From SABI01 sp963663665 (GTDB lineage: Bacteria > Spirochaetota > Spirochaetia > Sphaerochaetales > Sphaerochaetaceae): DNA of 64,000 bases. Where the stretch lies: NCBI GenBank assembly GCA_963663665.2, contig CAXXKP010000001.1, positions 992,001-1,056,000 on the forward strand. The letters run 5' to 3'. A program made the position numbers and the translations under genes. This document shows, piece after piece, positions 34,580 through 42,566 of the stretch. How positions within the stretch are numbered: the stretch's first letter is position 1; the number at the start of each line of letters is the position of its first letter. The notes under the pieces were generated by a model. That model saw nothing but the letters and a program-made list of their open reading frames with translations, did no database searches and had not been told where the DNA came from.

Positions 34580-36247
34580 ATGCCAGTAACGGATAAGCAG
34601 TTGGAGAAGCTAAGAAACCTCAAGAAGAGTCTAGAAGGTTTGCGGTCAGTGTTTGAAGGCCAGTGGGGAGATATTATTAAATATCTATCACCATCATATG
34701 CCTCGGTTACTATCGGTAAACCAGATGAACAACCTGCACCAAATTATAAAGATATTACAGAGACAACAGGTGTAGATTCTTCTAATACTATGGCAGATGG
34801 CCTGCAGGGTTATGCGTTTGGCCGTAATATTTCTTGGTTTAGATTACAGTTTGAAGTTGCAAAACTTTTAGATAATAAATCATTCAAAGAATGGCTTCAG
34901 TCATCAGAGAAAAAGATGTATAAGCAGCTAAACAACTCAAATTTCTATGATGAGAGCAGAACATTTATCAAATGTTGCTCAGATTTTGGGACCGCTGTAA
35001 TGACTCTCAAAAATGATAACACTCGAAGCGTTCCTGTTTTCTCTACTCTTCACCCTGGGACTTATTGCATTCAAGAAAATCAGCATGGAGTCGTCGATAC
35101 GTTATTCAGAGACTTTTGGATGAGTAAGGAAGAGGCTATAGAAGAGTTTGGTGAAGAGAATCTTCCTGATGTAATTGTAGATTCACAAGATCCTGCAGCT
35201 ATGTATGAATTCCATCATTACATTGGACCGAACTGGAGGGTTAAATTAGATGTTCCTGGTGAAGATGAGTTTGTCTCAGTTTATTGGTCAGAAGATGATC
35301 AGAAAAGAGCTGCAAAGGAAGAGCGGTTCGAACGAAAGACCTTCTTTGCATGGAGATGGGCTAAGAATCCAGGTAAGAGTCCTTGGGGTGTAGATGCTCC
35401 TGGACTCACGCAGATTGCAAATATCAAGATGCTTCAATCTCTTCATACTGATCAAGGCCGTGTTTCTCAACTGCAAGGGCGACCACTAATCAAAAAGACA
35501 GCAGGATTAAAGATTAATTTCTATCCTAGTGGAATGACAGATCTTAACCCTGGGGAAGACTTTCAGATTCAGCAGACTGTTGGAGATCTATCGTGGACTC
35601 AGGTCATTAAGCAAGAGATTAAGCAGCAAGTCAAATCAGCTTACTATGTTGATTTCTTCCTTGCCATCATGCAATCACAGCAAACCAATAAGAATAAGAC
35701 AGCAACAGAGGTAGCAGGACTACAGGATGAGAAAGCAGCTATCATGAGTGCTTTTACATCACGTCTAGCACATGAGTTCATAGAGCCTGTTTTAGAGGCT
35801 GTATACCAAGAAGAGTTGAAGATGGGGAGACTTGAATCAATCCCTCAAGGAATGGAAAACGAGAATTTAAACATAGACTTTGTTTCTCCATTAGCCATGA
35901 TGCAAAAACGTGCTCACGGCTTAGGAACGACAAAGCAATTCATTACTGAAATCCTTGCTATCGCCGAGTTAGCACAAATAATTCCATCAGCTGCAACAGT
36001 CTTTGATGTCATAGACATTGATAAATATGTCACGATTATTGGTGAGTCTTTTGACGTTGATGACAGAATTATCAAGACAGATGAAGAAGTAAAGAAGATT
36101 AGAGAAGAAAGACTTAAATTGCAGTTACAGCAGATGCAACAAGAGCAGCAGATGCAACAGGCTCAATTATCAGCAGATGTTATGGCGAAAGGCAGTAAAG
36201 CACCAGAAAAAGGATCTCCAGTAGAGAGATCTATGAATCAAAAGTAG
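34580..36247 (+). CDS. Podovirus head-tail connector (portal) protein
   Basis: About 555 residues, matching the T7-like/BPP-1-like portal family (bacteriophage head-to-tail connecting protein). Typical segments are SLEGLRSVFEGQWGDIIKYLSP near the N terminus, DSSNTMADGLQGYAFGRNISWF, and the wing/crown region with NKTATEVAGLQDEKA. The C terminus is glutamine-rich (QLQQMQQEQQMQQAQ), as is common in portal crowns. The ATG at 34580 follows AGGAGAG. It marks the virus as podovirus-like. Confidence 0.88.
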   Translation: MPVTDKQLEKLRNLKKSLEGLRSVFEGQWGDIIKYLSPSYASVTIGKPDEQPAPNYKDITETTGVDSSNTMADGLQGYAFGRNISWFRLQFEVAKLLDNKSFKEWLQSSEKKMYKQLNNSNFYDESRTFIKCCSDFGTAVMTLKNDNTRSVPVFSTLHPGTYCIQENQHGVVDTLFRDFWMSKEEAIEEFGEENLPDVIVDSQDPAAMYEFHHYIGPNWRVKLDVPGEDEFVSVYWSEDDQKRAAKEERFERKTFFAWRWAKNPGKSPWGVDAPGLTQIANIKMLQSLHTDQGRVSQLQGRPLIKKTAGLKINFYPSGMTDLNPGEDFQIQQTVGDLSWTQVIKQEIKQQVKSAYYVDFFLAIMQSQQTNKNKTATEVAGLQDEKAAIMSAFTSRLAHEFIEPVLEAVYQEELKMGRLESIPQGMENENLNIDFVSPLAMMQKRAHGLGTTKQFITEILAIAELAQIIPSAATVFDVIDIDKYVTIIGESFDVDDRIIKTDEEVKKIREERLKLQLQQMQQEQQMQQAQLSADVMAKGSKAPEKGSPVERSMNQK

Positions 36248-36259
36248 GAGGTGATTCTA

Positions 36260-36538
36260 GTGATCACAAAAGAAGAGCGAAGAATTTGGCAAACAGTTTT
36301 TGACAATCCACAAGGTAAATCGGTTTTAGCGGCCATCTTAAACAAGATGGGATTTTTCTCAGCAAACCCCTCTCTTATAGAGCCTAAACAGATAGCAACC
36401 TGTAACTGGATGCTAAACCAGATAGGATCATTATCAGTTGAGAATCTAGGGAGCTATATAGACGGAATTGTTTCGTCCGCTTCAAACCTAGATATTGATG
36501 AACACGAAAAGAAGTTAGGAGGAGAAAATAATGTTTAA
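36260..36538 (+). CDS. Hypothetical 92-residue phage protein after portal
   Basis: GTG at 36260 follows a strong AGGAGGTG. The protein VITKEERRIWQTVFDNPQGKSVLAAIL... resembles small proteins found between portal and scaffold in podoviruses (a Bbp19-type protein with the FxxxxGxxVLxxIL pattern). It overlaps the scaffold gene by 8 bp. Confidence 0.6.
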   Translation: MITKEERRIWQTVFDNPQGKSVLAAILNKMGFFSANPSLIEPKQIATCNWMLNQIGSLSVENLGSYIDGIVSSASNLDIDEHEKKLGGENNV

Positions 36539-37439
36539 ATTATTTAAAGAACTACCGTTGTTTTTTTTAGAACAGGATGGAGGATTGCCAAGCGGAGGTG
36601 GAGAAGGAGATCCAGGCGCAACAGATAATCCAACTAGTACAGATCCTAAACCACCAGAGGGAGGAGATGTTCCAGAAGGAGATCCTGCTCCTACGCCAAA
36701 CCCTACACCTGAACCAACAAAACCAGAAGATCTACCCAAATATTCTAGTCAGCTAGATCCAAAGAATCGAGAGAGTGAGGATTACAAGAAATACCTGTAC
36801 AAACACAAATCTTTCAACGAGATAGCTGATAACCATGTAGCACTAAGCAAACGCATGGAAAAAGCTATTGAGATACCTGGTAAAGATGCTACTCCTGAAC
36901 AGGTTAAATCATTCTTCACAAAGTTAGGCGTTCCTGAGAGTGGAGAGGGCTATGATCTTCCTGATAATGGCATTGACCCCAATATTGCTAAACCTCTTGC
37001 AGACAAAATGCGAGAAGAGTTTATCAAAGCTGGAATGACTAAGGTCCAGGGTAAGAATATGTGGAACTTTTTATCAAAGAATCTTGTTGTCGGCCAGCAG
37101 AACCTAGATGCACAGAAAGAGAAAAAAATATCTTCTTTCGATTCTCGACTTGAAAAGCAACTAGAGGAAACATATCCAGTCAAAGCAGAACGTGAAGGCG
37201 CTATGAAGGAAACCATGAACCTCTTTAAGCAACATGTATCAAGAACTGGTTTAGGGAAGGTTTACAAAGAGTCAGGTCTTCTGTATAACACCGACTTCAT
37301 TCTTGCTATCAGCAAAGATGAAAAGGTCCGTAGTGGGTCTTCATTCATTGAAGGGCAACCAGGTGCTCACAAAGAAAAGTCTACTGGAGCTTTTGGAGAA
37401 GATTATTCACCAGACTTTAAAAAGTACGGAGGTAAATAA
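36531..37439 (+). CDS. Scaffold-like protein
   Basis: A 302-residue protein. Its N terminus is followed by a glycine/proline/acid-rich linker (residues about 17-65). The body is helical and begins with LPKYSSQLDPKNRES. A DKMREEFIKAGMT... segment lies in a typical scaffold/capsid-assembly context, and the C terminus SPDFKKYGGK is short and basic. Position between portal and major capsid protein supports scaffolding. No protease is seen. The C-terminal motif recurs in the next small gene. Confidence 0.65.
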   Translation: MFKLFKELPLFFLEQDGGLPSGGGEGDPGATDNPTSTDPKPPEGGDVPEGDPAPTPNPTPEPTKPEDLPKYSSQLDPKNRESEDYKKYLYKHKSFNEIADNHVALSKRMEKAIEIPGKDATPEQVKSFFTKLGVPESGEGYDLPDNGIDPNIAKPLADKMREEFIKAGMTKVQGKNMWNFLSKNLVVGQQNLDAQKEKKISSFDSRLEKQLEETYPVKAEREGAMKETMNLFKQHVSRTGLGKVYKESGLLYNTDFILAISKDEKVRSGSSFIEGQPGAHKEKSTGAFGEDYSPDFKKYGGK

Positions 37440-37603
37440 TGGGTCTTTTAGATGATCTAATTGAGAATATTGACAATGGTACAAACCCTGAACCAGAAGC
37501 AGATCCTACACCTGAACCAAACGGTGGAGAGAAAGGTAATGATAATGGGAAGCCTGCAGATTGGTATTCTGAAGAATTTAAGAAGTTCGCAGGTATTAAG
37601 TAA
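37439..37603 (+). CDS. 54-residue acidic protein sharing scaffold-like ends
   Basis: The ATG overlaps the scaffold TAA (TAATG). The protein is short, with a proline/glutamate linker (NPEPEADPTPEPN) like that of the scaffold and a C terminus WYSEEFKKFAGIK similar to the scaffold end DYSPDFKKYGGK. It may be a duplicated, minimal scaffold or an assembly chaperone (inference). Confidence 0.6.
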   Translation: MGLLDDLIENIDNGTNPEPEADPTPEPNGGEKGNDNGKPADWYSEEFKKFAGIK

Positions 37604-37800
37604 GTGTAAGTGGTCCTTACTCTAGGTGGTTGAGATGAAGCGCTCCGAAAAGTGAAAATGATTGCAGCATTCGTATGAGTGCTGCACATGGGGCGGGAAT
37701 GGGACTGTGTAACAAGTTTTGAGTAACCGAGCAGGGAATTAAAGCTAATAACGCAGGAAACAGACTGTCTGATATATCTAAAAAATATGTGAGGTATTAT
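37604..37800 (+). ncRNA. Structured leader of unknown class before the capsid gene
   Basis: This 197-nt gap has no open frame in a tightly packed region. Visible stems are GTAAG/CTTAC (37606-37620), TGCAGCA/TGCTGCA (37663-37686) and CAGAC/GTCTG near 37760-37772. G-rich conserved-looking strings such as GGGGCGGGAATGGGACT lie between. No Rfam class could be matched by eye. It may be a regulatory leader, a cis-acting RNA, or a small RNA gene. Confidence 0.4.
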
Positions 37801-38757
37801 ATGTCTGTAATTGTTTCAACACAGAATATGAACATTGTAGAAGCTCATAAAAGAGACGGATACACTAATAAGTTGGAATTCTTATTAGAACTTGCAAAAC
37901 GTAATGATCTATTACAGTTTGCACCTTGGTACACAAGCAGTGACGGTTCGTTCCATAAGTCCGTGAAAGCTGTTCGACTCGGTAAAGGTCAATTTACAAA
38001 GATCAATGGAGCTGTTCCTACGATTAGCTCAACATCAGATACTGTAACTGATCCTATTACCTACTACCAGGCAGATTCGATTGTAGATGACACTCTACTC
38101 AAGACTGCTAAAGACCGTGTAAAGGTTAGAGACAGCGAAGATGTTGCTAACACACAAGGATTCTTGAACGATTGGCTTTATCAGCTGATCTATAACACAG
38201 ATGCAAAAGATGGCCTTCTTGGTTTTGCTGCAAGACGTGCAGCAATTGATAGTAAATACACCTGGAGTGGTGGCGGTTCGTCAGGATCTCAATCAAGTCT
38301 TTACTTGATGCAGTTCGGGCAACAAGGGTTCAACTTCAGATACCCAGAAGGTACAAAGCCTGGTATCTCAACTGAAGACCGTGGACTTAATCGAGTGAAA
38401 ACACCAGATGCATCAGGTGATATGTGGGCGTGGATCAGACACTTTGAAATGATCGCAGGAATTGAGATCAAAGACGAGAGAGCAATGCAAAGAATGGCTA
38501 ACATTCTTGTAACCGCTTCAACTCTTTCAGCTGCAACATTTATCAAAATGAAGAATCAGCTTCCAGATCGTGGAAAAGATGCTGTTGCGTTCTGTAACAG
38601 AACTATTCACTCAATCATCGAGAATAGCGCCTATGAGAAATCAAACATGGCCTATTCAATCCAAGATGTTGAAGGATTTGGTCCTGTCACTCGGTTTATT
38701 GGGATTCCTGTCATGATGATGGAATCAATTCTCGACACTGAATCAGTTGTGAGCTAA
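37801..38757 (+). CDS. Major capsid protein
   Basis: About 318 residues. The order of neighbours (portal, scaffold, this gene, cement protein) and the content fit the podovirus major capsid family with a HK97-like fold, as in BPP-1/epsilon15-type phages. Segments such as LLQFAPWYTSSDGSFHKSV, FLNDWLYQLIYNTDAKDGL and GVPVTRFIGIPVMM-type ends support it. The ATG at 37801 is used, with GAGG upstream; the open frame extends 12 bases further without a start signal. Confidence 0.82.
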   Translation: MSVIVSTQNMNIVEAHKRDGYTNKLEFLLELAKRNDLLQFAPWYTSSDGSFHKSVKAVRLGKGQFTKINGAVPTISSTSDTVTDPITYYQADSIVDDTLLKTAKDRVKVRDSEDVANTQGFLNDWLYQLIYNTDAKDGLLGFAARRAAIDSKYTWSGGGSSGSQSSLYLMQFGQQGFNFRYPEGTKPGISTEDRGLNRVKTPDASGDMWAWIRHFEMIAGIEIKDERAMQRMANILVTASTLSAATFIKMKNQLPDRGKDAVAFCNRTIHSIIENSAYEKSNMAYSIQDVEGFGPVTRFIGIPVMMMESILDTESVVS

Positions 38758-38785
38758 TCACCATAACTTGGAATAGGAGAATACT

Positions 38786-39166
38786 ATGAGAGATGCTTTA
38801 TTAATATTTGGTGCGCTTGCATTAGCAACCAAAGATACTGCTGTTTATTCAGCAGATTCACTTAATCTTGGTCTTCCAGCAACACAATACACAGGCAGAG
38901 CGCCTAATGTAAATGTTGTCTTTGAACCAGCAGCTGCCTTTGCTGCAATAGATGGGATTATACCTTTTGTTCAAGACAGTGCTGATGGAGATAGCTGGGC
39001 CACTATCCTAACAGGGAAAGAAGTCACAGCACCAGCAGCAGGAGCCCAGATTATTTTACCAATTCCTGTTTCGCACAGACAATACGTCCGTGTCGGAGCA
39101 ACGCCAAAGTCCAGTGGGACTTTCACTGCTAAATCCGTGACAGCATGGATTGAGCTTGGAAAATAA
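38786..39166 (+). CDS. Capsid cement protein (Bbp16-like)
   Basis: A 126-residue protein resembling the Bbp16 cement/decoration family of BPP-1. It opens DALLIFGALALATKDTAVYSADSLNLG and has beta-rich repeats with an alanine/glycine-rich middle, ending FTAKSVTAWIELGK. It is expected to stabilise capsid two-fold or three-fold contacts. A terminator-like hairpin follows directly. Confidence 0.75.
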   Translation: MRDALLIFGALALATKDTAVYSADSLNLGLPATQYTGRAPNVNVVFEPAAAFAAIDGIIPFVQDSADGDSWATILTGKEVTAPAAGAQIILPIPVSHRQYVRVGATPKSSGTFTAKSVTAWIELGK

Positions 39167-39178
39167 TAACTAAACAGA

Positions 39179-39211
39179 GGGCATGTTCTTCTTAGGGATC
39201 ATGCCCTTTTT
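39179..39211 (+). terminator. Terminator after the cement-protein gene
   Basis: GGGCATG / CATGCCC with a 14-nt loop then five T. It may partly end transcription so that capsid and cement proteins are made in excess over tail proteins. Confidence 0.7.
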
Positions 39212-39227
39212 GCAAGGAGCATTATAT

Positions 39228-39425
39228 ATGGCGAATAAGTATATCTGTAAACATACATGTTTTCATTCAACAAATTTAAAAGAATATGTCGAAGGAGTTA
39301 CCTACGATATAAGTCCAACCCAGAAAAAAGAATTTGAGAAAATCGGATTCATGGAACATTTTGAAGAAGACAAAACTCCTCAAAGTGTTGTTGAAGAACC
39401 AGAAGCTACAACAAAAAAAGGATAG
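39228..39425 (+). CDS. 65-residue hypothetical virion-region protein
   Basis: ATG at 39228 follows AAGGAG. The protein ANKYICKHTCFHSTNLKEYVEGVTYDIS... has two Cys and two His near the start and a charged C terminus ending TTKKG. Small proteins with the pattern Y.c...c...g..y..g..ydl occur between capsid and tail genes of other phages. Upstream codons overlap the terminator and are not used. Confidence 0.6.
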   Translation: MANKYICKHTCFHSTNLKEYVEGVTYDISPTQKKEFEKIGFMEHFEEDKTPQSVVEEPEATTKKG

Positions 39426-39431
39426 AAAGTT

Positions 39432-40001
39432 ATGGCCACATTATCTTTTGATGCTCAGTGGCTAACCCTAGCTAACAGGGCTTTATTGCGTGTTGGATCT
39501 AAACCTGTTTTGTCATTAGATGATGGATCTACACAGGCAAATTATTGCAATCAGTTATTACCACAGGCGATAGACAGTGTTTATTCTGTTCATCCGTGGA
39601 GAGATAGCTTAAAGAGAGTTCAATTAGCTCCTTTAGCATCAGCTCCTGCGTATGGGTTTGCCTATAAGTTTGCGTTACCAACTGATTTTGCAAGACTGAA
39701 AAGTGTTGATGTGGAAGGTGAGTGGAGTCTTGAAGGGCAGGTTATTCTTACTGACTCAGAAAGCGTAAGTATAGTCTACTCAGCACAACCTACAACACCT
39801 GATTTGGCTGGAACGGTATTAAGAGATCTATTAGTCAAACAGCTTGCATATCTTCTTTCAATTCCTTTGACAAAGAATGACACGATTTCAGGAAGATTAC
39901 TGAGTGAGTTCAATCAAGCATTATCTTTGGCTATTAACCAGGATAACTATATACACCATGAAGAGGATACACGCGTCGCATGGTATGACGAAAGTAGGTG
40001 A
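39432..40001 (+). CDS. Tail adaptor (T7 gp11-like tail tubular protein A)
   Basis: A 189-residue protein similar to podovirus head-tail adaptors: LANRALLRVGSKPVLSLDDGS followed by a YCNQLLPQAIDSVYSVHPWRDSL segment matches the gp11-like family (ALxxIGxxxIxSLddgs, A....y....vL..hPW). It connects the portal to the tail nozzle encoded next. Confidence 0.85.
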   Translation: MATLSFDAQWLTLANRALLRVGSKPVLSLDDGSTQANYCNQLLPQAIDSVYSVHPWRDSLKRVQLAPLASAPAYGFAYKFALPTDFARLKSVDVEGEWSLEGQVILTDSESVSIVYSAQPTTPDLAGTVLRDLLVKQLAYLLSIPLTKNDTISGRLLSEFNQALSLAINQDNYIHHEEDTRVAWYDESR

Positions 40002-40006
40002 GATAA

Positions 40007-41794
40007 TTGGCAAGTTACACAGTTTTTAACAACAATTTTGTATCAGGAGAAATTAGCCCGATGATGGATGGCCGTGTTGATAGCGCCAAATATCAGACGG
40101 GCGTTGCTATTTGTGAAAACTTTATTCCATCGAGGCAAGGCCCTTTGATTAAACGCCCTGGAACTAAATTCATAGGTGTTTTATCAGGTATCTCAACTGC
40201 ACATCTTGCTTTATTTGATGCAGGAGTAGATGGCAGATTCATTGTAGAGTTTACAAATACTCTTATTAGATTTTGGAATGAAGATGGAACGCTAGTAGAA
40301 AGTGGCGGATCTACATTAGAGATTGTTTCAACATATCTAGAAGCAGAATTATCGAAGATCTCTTGCGTTATGAACAAAGGGACCATGTATGTTGTTCACC
40401 CTAACCACACCCCAGCGAAAATAGAAATGGGAACAACTCCTCCTTTTACTCTAACATCACTCACATTTACTGGTGGGAGGACTTTTGATGCATCAGGAGA
40501 TTACCCATCATGCCAAACGTTCAAAGGTGGAAGATGGTATTTAGCTGCAACAGAAAACGAGCCTAATGCCATATTTGCTTCAAGAACTCCTGAAATATCT
40601 TCAGGTACAGATAGATTCACAGACTTCACTTTTAGCGAAGATGTAGATGGAGTAGAAACAGTTCTTTCATCACATGCTATATATCTTCAGGAAACAGATC
40701 TCTTTGGTTCAAAGATAAATTGGCTTATTAATCAGAAGAGAATTCTAGCAGGAGCAGGATCTTCTATATGGATGGATGGTGGAGTTATAGCAACCCCGTC
40801 AACGTTCGACATGAGCATTACATTAAGTGGAGGATGCAATTCTTCTCCTGCGAGAGCTATTGACTCCTACGTCCTTTTTGCTGGTCCTGGAGGGCAATCA
40901 CTGAACGTTATGCATTACAACAGCGAGAGTGATGGATATTTAAAAACAGACATATCGCAATCAGCAACACATATGATCACTAGTGGTATCAAGAATTTTG
41001 TTGTAACAGGGATGAAAGGAAAGATTATATGGGTACTTTGTGAAGATGGTTCTCTATCTAGCTGTTCTTTTGATCCTGAAGTTGGTGTTATCGGTTGGGC
41101 TAGGCATCCTATGGGTGCAGGTTCAGACGGTGAGACAATGAAAGTGAAAAGCCTTGAGATTATGCCTGGTAATGAAGATGCTGATGATGTCCTATGGCTT
41201 ACAGTTATGAGATCTGGGAAATTATACATAGAATCACTTGCGATTCCTTCACAAGAAACGTCAACAGATGAAGTTTACGTTGATTGTAGCACTACTATAG
41301 AGTTTGAAACTCCTACAAATACCGTTACTGTTGGTCATTTAGCAGATGAAAGTGTTGATGCTGTTGGTGACGATGCTCTACTACCTGTTATAACGTGTGA
41401 CGAAACTGGAACAGTAACCTACGACAGAAGTTTTTCTAAAATATCTATTGGATTCCCTTTAGAAGCGAGGGTTAGATTGTTGCGTCCAGAATTACCAGCA
41501 AATGGAGCTACGAGTCAAGGTAAATTAAGACAAGTCGAAAGGCTGGTTTTACGATTATACAAATCTCTTGGAGGAAAGATTGGCGTTGATTATGGAGATG
41601 ATATGCGCAGGATTATTCCTCTTGTCCTGGGTGAGTATGAATTAGGATCTTCATTCTCTCTTTTCACAGGTGACAAAGAAGCAGACATTCCTTCCTACGC
41701 AGATATTGATGGCCGAGTGTGGATTGTGAGTGATGAGCCTTTCCCGTTTACTTTATTGGCGGTGATGACTAAATACGGCGTTTTGGAGGTATAG
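40007..41794 (+). CDS. Tail nozzle protein (T7 gp12-like tail tubular protein B)
   Basis: A 595-residue protein. It begins ASYTVFNNNFVSGEISPMMDGRVD and continues CENFIPSRQGPLIKRPGTKF, the recognisable start of podovirus tail-nozzle proteins. A WTL-like beta-propeller region follows. The start is TTG at 40007 with AGGTGAG upstream. It forms the tail tube end that carries the fibres. Confidence 0.85.
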   Translation: MASYTVFNNNFVSGEISPMMDGRVDSAKYQTGVAICENFIPSRQGPLIKRPGTKFIGVLSGISTAHLALFDAGVDGRFIVEFTNTLIRFWNEDGTLVESGGSTLEIVSTYLEAELSKISCVMNKGTMYVVHPNHTPAKIEMGTTPPFTLTSLTFTGGRTFDASGDYPSCQTFKGGRWYLAATENEPNAIFASRTPEISSGTDRFTDFTFSEDVDGVETVLSSHAIYLQETDLFGSKINWLINQKRILAGAGSSIWMDGGVIATPSTFDMSITLSGGCNSSPARAIDSYVLFAGPGGQSLNVMHYNSESDGYLKTDISQSATHMITSGIKNFVVTGMKGKIIWVLCEDGSLSSCSFDPEVGVIGWARHPMGAGSDGETMKVKSLEIMPGNEDADDVLWLTVMRSGKLYIESLAIPSQETSTDEVYVDCSTTIEFETPTNTVTVGHLADESVDAVGDDALLPVITCDETGTVTYDRSFSKISIGFPLEARVRLLRPELPANGATSQGKLRQVERLVLRLYKSLGGKIGVDYGDDMRRIIPLVLGEYELGSSFSLFTGDKEADIPSYADIDGRVWIVSDEPFPFTLLAVMTKYGVLEV

Positions 41795-41795
41795 C

Positions 41796-42566
41796 ATGGG
41801 ATGGTTGATAGGAGCGGCGATTGTTAGTTTAGGAATTCTTATTACTGATACAATCATCGATAATAAAAAAGACAAAGAAGATAGAATTAATTCATTAAAG
41901 ACTCAATACAACACGGCTAGCTCCGAATTACTATCGATGCAAACCGAGTACGATCTTATTGATCTTGAAGATATTCCTGAAGCCCAAGCAGAGTTAGACA
42001 ACACTAATAATTATTTAGCGAATTGGGATGAGATCTATAACTCAAAAGTAGGAGAAGCAGAAGTAGAGATCTCCACATATGATGATTATTTGAATAGTTG
42101 GCAGGACATTTACGAAGAACAAACTCTATCAGCAGAATCTCAAGGACGTGATAACCTTAGCTCACTATTAGCAAATTGGAGCGATGCAGAAGTTATAGCT
42201 GCAGACAGAGGAGCTACAGGATCTATGTCGCTTATTGCAAATCAAGAAAAGAATAAGGCTGTTGAATATGCAGGAGAAGACCTTTCTATTGCTGGTAATG
42301 ACGGCTTATTTGGTATGTCTTATGATAATTTAAAAGTTGGCCTTTTGAATAACAAAACCCAAGCAGAAAATACATTGAGTGTTCTTAACACTAATTTAGA
42401 TCTCCTTAAATTTGATTTAGAAGATGACCAGGCTCAGGCTTTAACAACCCAAACTAATTTACAGAATGCTATAGCATACCACGAACAACGAAAACTAAGA
42501 CTTCAGCAACAGATTGCAGATAAAGAAGATTTAATGGATGACCTCAAAAATGAAGGAGGTTTTTAA
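41796..42566 (+). CDS. Internal virion protein with N-terminal membrane segment
   Basis: A 256-residue protein with one hydrophobic helix at residues 3-20 and long coiled coils with many Asn/Gln/Asp (residues 25-250). This architecture and position match the first ejected core protein of podoviruses, which inserts into the cell envelope. No enzymatic motif is seen. Confidence 0.65.
   Translation: MGWLIGAAIVSLGILITDTIIDNKKDKEDRINSLKTQYNTASSELLSMQTEYDLIDLEDIPEAQAELDNTNNYLANWDEIYNSKVGEAEVEISTYDDYLNSWQDIYEEQTLSAESQGRDNLSSLLANWSDAEVIAADRGATGSMSLIANQEKNKAVEYAGEDLSIAGNDGLFGMSYDNLKVGLLNNKTQAENTLSVLNTNLDLLKFDLEDDQAQALTTQTNLQNAIAYHEQRKLRLQQQIADKEDLMDDLKNEGGF

Noticed and set aside
37690..37706. Resemblance of GGCGGGAATGGGACT to the 3' strand of HDV-like ribozymes
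   Set aside because: A nested P1/P2/P3 arrangement could not be drawn with upstream sequence, and the catalytic junction has two extra bases.
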